64,000 nucleotides of DNA from positions 868,001 to 932,000 of the forward strand of contig OY781965.2 in NCBI GenBank assembly GCA_963677395.2, in the 5' to 3' direction. Position 1 is the first letter of the stretch, and each line of letters starts with the position of its first letter. The translations under genes and the position numbers were made by a program. Shown here piece by piece: positions 59,602 through 64,000 of this stretch. The notes beneath the pieces were generated by a model that ran no database searches, had not been told where the DNA came from, and saw only the letters and a program-made list of their open reading frames with translations. The DNA comes from G963667975 sp963677395. GTDB lineage: Bacteria; Bacteroidota; Bacteroidia; Bacteroidales; G963667975.

Positions 59602-61161
59602 ATGGCCATTGAAGATAAAATCAAGGAACTGTTAGCCAAACGTGAACAGGCAAAGCTTGGCGGCGGTCAAAAACGCATTGATTCACAGCATGCAAAAGGA
59701 AAACTAACCGCACGTGAAAGAATTGATCTTTTATTAGACGAAGGCAGCTTCGAAGAATTTGATATGTTTGTTACCCACCGTTGTACCGACTTCGGTTTGG
59801 AAAATGAGCAATATATGTCCGATGGTGTTGTTACTGGTTACGGTACCATTGATGGACGTCTGGTTTATGTTTTCTCTCAAGATTTTACTGTATTTGGAGG
59901 TTCGCTATCCGAAAGCTTTGCAAAGAAAATCTGCAAGGTGATGGATATGGCTATGAAAGCAGGCGCACCTGTTATTGGGTTGAATGATTCGGGTGGCGCT
60001 CGTATTCAGGAAGGTGTTCAGAGCTTGGCCGGTTATGCCGAAATTTTTGAACGTAATATTCTCGCTTCAGGGGTTATTCCACAACTTTCTGCAATTTTTG
60101 GTCCATGTGCCGGTGGTGCAGTATATTCACCTGCATTAACGGACTTTATCATGATGTCGAAGGAAAACAGCTATATGTTTGTAACTGGTCCTAAGGTTGT
60201 TAAAACTGTTACGGGTGAAGTTGTAACAGATGAGGAACTTGGTGGTGCAATGGTTCATGCAACCAAATCAGGGGTTACCCATTTTGTAGCTGATACAGAG
60301 GAAGAAGGGATTATGTTGCTTCGCAAATTATTAAGCTATTTGCCTCAAAATAATCTGGAAGAAGCTCCGCTAATGCCCTGCGATGATCCGATTGACCGTT
60401 TGGATGATAACTTAAATTATATTATTCCTGATAATCCAAATAAACCGTATGATATAAAAGATGTAATTCACTCTTTGGTTGATGACAGTGAATTTTTAGA
60501 AGTACATCGCCATTACGCACCAAACCTGGTAATTGGTTTTGCTCGCTTTAATGGAACATCTGTAGGAATTGTTGCAAACCAGCCAAACTACCTTGCCGGA
60601 GTACTCGATATTAATGCTTCACGCAAAGGTGCTCGTTTTGTTCGTTTTTGCGATGCGTTTAATATTCCTATTGTAACATTGGTTGATGTTCCAGGATTCT
60701 TACCCGGTACCTCTCAGGAATACGGCGGAATTATTATTCATGGAGCAAAATTCTTATTTGCGTACGGTGAAGCTACTGTTCCGAAAGTTACGATCACTTT
60801 ACGTAAATCATACGGTGGAGCTCATGATGTGATGAGTTGTAAACAATTACGCGGTGATATTAACTATGCTTGGCCATCAGCTGAAATTGCAGTAATGGGT
60901 GCAAGTGGTGCTACCGAAGTTTTATACGGTCGTCAGTTAAAAGATATAGCCGATCCGGAAGAAAAAAAGAAGTTTATTGCAGAAAAAGAAAACGAATACC
61001 GTGAAAAATTTGCAAATCCATATAATGCAGCTAAATACGGATTTATTGATGATGTAATCGAACCTCGGAATACCCGTTTTCGCATTATTCGTGCTCTTCA
61101 GGCTCTCGCAACAAAAAAGGACACCAATCCTCCAAAGAAACATACAAACATTCCACTTTAA
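59602..61161 (+). CDS. mmdA: Acyl-CoA carboxyltransferase / methylmalonyl-CoA decarboxylase alpha subunit
   Basis: 519 residues of the biotin-dependent carboxyltransferase fold. KGKLTARERIDLLLD, the CoA-binding segments FGGSLSESFAKKICKVMD and GPCAGGAVYSPALTDFI, and YGGIIIHGAKFLFAYGEATV with KSYGGAHDVMSCKQL near residue 400 are intact. It transfers CO2 between methylmalonyl-CoA and biotin (propionyl-CoA carboxylase beta in the reverse direction). Followed by the OadG-like and biotin carrier genes. With no adjacent beta (sodium-pump) subunit, its direction of work cannot be decided. Confidence 0.95.
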   Translation: MAIEDKIKELLAKREQAKLGGGQKRIDSQHAKGKLTARERIDLLLDEGSFEEFDMFVTHRCTDFGLENEQYMSDGVVTGYGTIDGRLVYVFSQDFTVFGGSLSESFAKKICKVMDMAMKAGAPVIGLNDSGGARIQEGVQSLAGYAEIFERNILASGVIPQLSAIFGPCAGGAVYSPALTDFIMMSKENSYMFVTGPKVVKTVTGEVVTDEELGGAMVHATKSGVTHFVADTEEEGIMLLRKLLSYLPQNNLEEAPLMPCDDPIDRLDDNLNYIIPDNPNKPYDIKDVIHSLVDDSEFLEVHRHYAPNLVIGFARFNGTSVGIVANQPNYLAGVLDINASRKGARFVRFCDAFNIPIVTLVDVPGFLPGTSQEYGGIIIHGAKFLFAYGEATVPKVTITLRKSYGGAHDVMSCKQLRGDINYAWPSAEIAVMGASGATEVLYGRQLKDIADPEEKKKFIAEKENEYREKFANPYNAAKYGFIDDVIEPRNTRFRIIRALQALATKKDTNPPKKHTNIPL

Positions 61162-61174
61162 TTTTATAAATCTT

Positions 61175-61450
61175 ATGTGGTTTCGTAAAAATAAAAAATC
61201 AGAAGAGATAAAGGTGGTTTCTAAGGAAGAATCCGTAGAAATTGTTGCACCTGTGGGTGATAACGATGCCGAAGTTGCAGCAATTGCACTTGCGTTAAGT
61301 CTGTATATTCAGGATATTCATGATTATGAAAGGACTATTCTTACCATTCAAAAGGTAATGAGGCCTTATTCTCCATGGAGCTCAAAAATATATGGCTTAA
61401 GGCAAACACCGTTGCGTATACCTGGATTAAGAACCATTGTGAAAAAATAA
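61175..61450 (+). CDS. OadG-like small subunit lacking its membrane helix
   Basis: 91 residues from MWFRKNKKSEE, 13 bases after the mmdA stop. The motif NDAEVAAIALALSLYIQDIHD and the C-terminus PYSPWSSKIYGLRQTPLRI match the cytoplasmic C-terminal half of gamma subunits of sodium-pumping decarboxylases in Bacteroidota. The N-terminal hydrophobic helix that normally anchors gamma is absent; the N-terminus is Lys/Glu-rich. Gamma usually binds alpha and the beta pump. Here it may serve only as a scaffold for alpha and the biotin carrier. Spacing suggests the operon order mce-mmdA-this-BCCP. Confidence 0.75.
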   Translation: MWFRKNKKSEEIKVVSKEESVEIVAPVGDNDAEVAAIALALSLYIQDIHDYERTILTIQKVMRPYSPWSSKIYGLRQTPLRIPGLRTIVKK

Positions 61451-61464
61451 AAACATTCGGAATC

Positions 61465-61905
61465 ATGAAAAATTTTAAATTCAATATAGATTCAAAGCAA
61501 TATGAGGTTGAAGTAGGTTCTATCGATGATAATATTGCAAAAGTATATGTTAATGGAAAATTATATACAGTTGAAGTTGACCGTCAGCTAAAAATGACAA
61601 AAACTCCAACATTGGTCAGAACACCTGCTATTCCATCAACAGATTCATCTCCATCAACGGCAAAAACAGCAAATCCTAATTTGCCGAAAGGTGCAGGCGT
61701 AATCAAATCTCCATTGCCTGGAACAATAGCTGATGTTTTGATAAAGGTTGGAGATAAAGTGTCAGCAGGACAAGATATTATTGTTTTGGAAGCTATGAAA
61801 ATGGAAAATTCTATCAAGTCAAGCGTTGAAGGAGTTGTTTCAGTTATTCATGTTCAAAAAGGGAGCGCGGTGCTTGAAGGAGATACGCTTTTAGAGATAA
61901 AATAA
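61465..61905 (+). CDS. Biotin carboxyl carrier subunit
   Basis: 147 residues from MKNFKFNIDSKQYEV. A Pro/Ser/Thr-rich flexible linker (about 45-75) precedes the lipoyl-like domain: GVIKSPLPGTIADVLIKVGD and VLEAMKMENSI, with the biotinylated lysine K112 of EAMKM. It carries CO2 between partial reactions with MmdA. It starts 14 bases after the OadG-like gene and ends the operon at a terminator. In other Bacteroidota the beta (OadB) gene usually comes next; it is missing here. Confidence 0.93.
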   Translation: MKNFKFNIDSKQYEVEVGSIDDNIAKVYVNGKLYTVEVDRQLKMTKTPTLVRTPAIPSTDSSPSTAKTANPNLPKGAGVIKSPLPGTIADVLIKVGDKVSAGQDIIVLEAMKMENSIKSSVEGVVSVIHVQKGSAVLEGDTLLEIK

Positions 61906-61937
61906 AAGCTTCGTAAAAACACCGAAGTTACTTGCAT

Positions 61938-61970
61938 AAAAAACTGACCTTTATATAGTCAGTTTTTTTT
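61938..61970 (+). terminator. Terminator after the methylmalonyl-CoA operon
   Basis: 10-bp perfect stem AAAAACTGAC / GTCAGTTTTT (61939-61948, 61958-61967), 9-base loop, continuing into a T run to 61970. Confidence 0.9.
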
Positions 61971-62017
61971 ATGTACTCTCAGGATTGTGTAATTTTACCC
62001 AAAAGAAGAAAAGGACA

Positions 62018-63667
62018 TTGAAAAAACAACTCTTTCTATGTTTTGTATGTTTAGTCTCAATACAGTTGTATTCGCAAAACTGTAATTGTAAGCTGCTTAT
62101 ACAACCGTATCATCATTATGTGCTGGCTGATACCTGTGGAAATATTCAGCCGGGAGATACAATTTGTTTAAGTGCCGGATTGAGAACAAACTTACGATTG
62201 ATCAACTTTCAGGGAGATTCTCTAAATCCAATTGTAATAATCAATTGCGGAGGACAATCTGTTTTTTACAGCGATTCTTCGTATGGGTTAAAACTTACAA
62301 GTTGTAAGTATGTAAAAATCACCGGAAGAGGAGATGCCAGTTATTTGTATGGGATTAAAGTTGATAAAACTGCTTCAGGAATGAATGGGATTTCTGTCGA
62401 TGATTTGAGTACCAATTGTGAAATTGAATTTTGTGAAATTTCCAATACCGGTTTTGCAGGGATAATGTCGAAGACAGATCCCCGTTGCGATTTATTATCT
62501 AACTATGGACACTTTGTTCAGCGTGACATCAAAATTCATGATAACTATATTCACGATACAGGGGGAGAAGGGATTTATGCGGGACATTCGTTTTATACCG
62601 GATACGCAACTACTTGTAATGGACAGCCTGATACGCTTTATCCTCACGAAGTACATGGTTTGAAGATTTACAACAATATATTGGAACAAACCCATTGGGA
62701 TGCAATTCAGGTGGGTTGTGCTACAAAAGATTGTGAGATCTATAATAACTCAATTTATGACTTCGGAGTTGACGGAACATATGCGCAATGTAATGGAATT
62801 CAAATAGGAGGGGGAACAGGTGGAAAATGTTATAATAACCTCGTAAAAAAAGGTTCGGGAAATGGAATTATTATTTTGGGTTTGGGTGGAAATCTTGTTT
62901 TTAATAATGTAATAATTGAACCCGGGATCACATATCCTCCAAATACAGCAGTTATCAGGAGTCACGGCATTTTTTGTGACGATCGTTCCACTATACCCGG
63001 AGAACCCTTTCATATCTGTAATAATACCATTATTCGTCCAAGAGGTTGTGGTATAAGATTTTATAGTAGTCTTAGCGACTCAAGCTATATTGCAAATAAT
63101 ATTATTATTGCACCCGGAGCATATTGGGGATTAAAAAGCAAGGCTGATCTTAAGGCTTTTATTGATGCAGATACCACTCTGCTAAGTGTATTTGTGAAAA
63201 ATAATGTGAAGAAACTAAGTCTGGACTCTCTTTATTTTACGGATACTATTTACGATAATTATCAACTCACCTCTTTATCTCCAGCCTTAAATGCCGGATT
63301 AAATCTTAATTTTCTTGGCATCAATCGCGATTTCGAAAATAATCCACGTCCATGTGGAAACGGGTTTGATGCAGGTGCTTATGAAAGTTGTTTGAATGGA
63401 AATGAAGATCTTTTTTCTTTGTTAACTTCGTATAGAATATATCCTAATCCAAATAATGGGCAATTTTATGTACAATTGCCTTTCGTTTCACGCGAGAAGG
63501 AAGTCTGCTATTCCCTTATGAATATGGAGGGAAAAGAGCTTAGACGAGGGAAAATGAATGCCCGGAAGCTATTTAAAGTGGAAGGATTGAATGATGGGGT
63601 TTATTTCTTACTTTTACAAAGCGAAAAGCAAAGATTTGTTTCTAAATTCATTCTTAAGTCGAATTGA
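62018..63667 (+). CDS. T9SS-secreted right-handed beta-helix protein
   Basis: About 549 residues from TTG 62018 (before KKQLFLCFVCLVSIQLYSQ, a signal peptide). Residues about 60-420 are a right-handed parallel beta-helix with Asn-rich coils (HDNYIHDTGGEGIYAGHSF; YNNSIYDFGVDGTY; FNNVIIEPGITYP), common in polysaccharide lyases and adhesins. The C-terminus (YRIYPNPNNGQFYVQLP through FVSKFILKSN) is the type A sorting domain of the type IX system, so the protein is exported and probably attached to the surface. No catalytic residues could be matched. Monocistronic between a terminator and udk. Confidence 0.88.
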   Translation: MKKQLFLCFVCLVSIQLYSQNCNCKLLIQPYHHYVLADTCGNIQPGDTICLSAGLRTNLRLINFQGDSLNPIVIINCGGQSVFYSDSSYGLKLTSCKYVKITGRGDASYLYGIKVDKTASGMNGISVDDLSTNCEIEFCEISNTGFAGIMSKTDPRCDLLSNYGHFVQRDIKIHDNYIHDTGGEGIYAGHSFYTGYATTCNGQPDTLYPHEVHGLKIYNNILEQTHWDAIQVGCATKDCEIYNNSIYDFGVDGTYAQCNGIQIGGGTGGKCYNNLVKKGSGNGIIILGLGGNLVFNNVIIEPGITYPPNTAVIRSHGIFCDDRSTIPGEPFHICNNTIIRPRGCGIRFYSSLSDSSYIANNIIIAPGAYWGLKSKADLKAFIDADTTLLSVFVKNNVKKLSLDSLYFTDTIYDNYQLTSLSPALNAGLNLNFLGINRDFENNPRPCGNGFDAGAYESCLNGNEDLFSLLTSYRIYPNPNNGQFYVQLPFVSREKEVCYSLMNMEGKELRRGKMNARKLFKVEGLNDGVYFLLLQSEKQRFVSKFILKSN

Positions 63668-63680
63668 AAATCATTAGGAT

Positions 63681-64000
63681 ATGTTGATTATAGGGATAGC
63701 CGGAGGCTCTGGTTCCGGTAAAACTACGGTTGTAAAAAAGGTGATAAAGAGTCTTCCGAAAGATTCAGTTGTTGTAATTTCACAAGATGCATACTATAAA
63801 GATAACGGACATCTTTCACAGGAAGAAAAATCAAAAATAAACTTTGACCATCCTTCATCCATTGAATTTAGTCTTCTGGTAAAGCATCTGGATATGCTGA
63901 AAGAAGGAAAGGCTATTGATATGCCTATTTACTCCTATCTTACCTGCGCAAGAGCAAAAGAAACCATTCCGATAGCACCGAAAGATGTTGTGATTGTAGA
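63681..64000 (+). CDS. udk: Uridine kinase, N-terminal part (3' truncated by window)
   Basis: About 106 residues to the window edge. MLIIGIAGGSGSGKTTVVKK holds the P-loop (GGSGSGKTT), VVVISQDAYYKDNGHLSQEE matches the Udk substrate loop and FDHPSSIEFSLLVKHL the following signature. It phosphorylates uridine and cytidine in pyrimidine salvage. It starts 13 bases after the T9SS protein stop. The ATG at 63681 is preceded by TTAGGA, a Shine-Dalgarno-like run. Confidence 0.95.
   Translation, partial: MLIIGIAGGSGSGKTTVVKKVIKSLPKDSVVVISQDAYYKDNGHLSQEEKSKINFDHPSSIEFSLLVKHLDMLKEGKAIDMPIYSYLTCARAKETIPIAPKDVVIV

Noticed and set aside
1..64000. tRNA, rRNA or tmRNA genes
   Set aside because: No cloverleaf pattern with GTTC loop and CCA-type end was spotted on reading; a covariance-model scan would decide.

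Overview
The window is a chromosomal segment of a Bacteroidota bacterium. The evidence is promoters of the TTTG-N19-TAnnTTTG type, a secreted protein with a type IX secretion C-terminal sorting domain, ECF sigma/anti-sigma pairs, the futalosine menaquinone route (mqnB, mqnD), a methylmalonyl-CoA module, ADP-heptose LPS genes and a DksA-like protein without its zinc cysteines. The family assignment comes from protein motifs read by eye. No database search was possible and species cannot be named.

Layout. 1-18 kb is mostly core metabolism and envelope: the end of ilvE, a coiled-coil membrane protein, a divergent phosphoglycerate kinase, an ECF sigma/anti-sigma pair, a 2-hydroxyacid dehydrogenase with a lipoprotein, an MMPL/RND exporter, pgi, an alkaline phosphatase, mqnB and mqnD separated by an SH3-like secreted protein, and hldD. 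18-26 kb is the main accessory island, a translationally coupled type I restriction-modification operon in the order hsdR, GIY-YIG protein, hsdS, PrrC-like ATPase, hsdM, followed by a 100-residue protein. 26-29 kb holds a 42-bp tandem array, two unrecognised genes and low-complexity DNA. 29-36 kb carries a GbsR-regulated tripartite RND efflux operon and an XRE/membrane-protein pair with twin operators. 36-45 kb has pheS with a periplasmic PPIase, an LPS glycosyltransferase cluster with a D-threonine-aldolase-like enzyme and a serine hydrolase, and an ECF sigma with a partner that looks envelope-spanning. 45-64 kb is housekeeping: ruvB-queG, a universal stress protein, ileS-dksA-lspA-U32, a LuxE-like/YiiX-like/Ig-like lipoprotein group, the mce-mmdA-oadG-like-BCCP operon, a T9SS cargo protein and the start of udk.

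The part most likely to be new biology is the restriction island. Its embedded ATPase carries an Arg-x3-Glu ... His triad (R300, E304, H337) with nearly the spacing of the PrrC anticodon nuclease, so the locus probably couples DNA restriction to a tRNA-cutting failsafe. The GIY-YIG gene sits between hsdR and hsdS on a duplicated copy of the hsdR tail: 15 identical residues encoded with seven synonymous changes. The gene also carries 30-bp repeats and REP-like palindromes. This points to a cassette inserted at the hsdR/hsdS junction with the ATGAGTAA coupling preserved at both ends. Immediately downstream is a 16-unit satellite with an exact 42-bp period (four helical turns).
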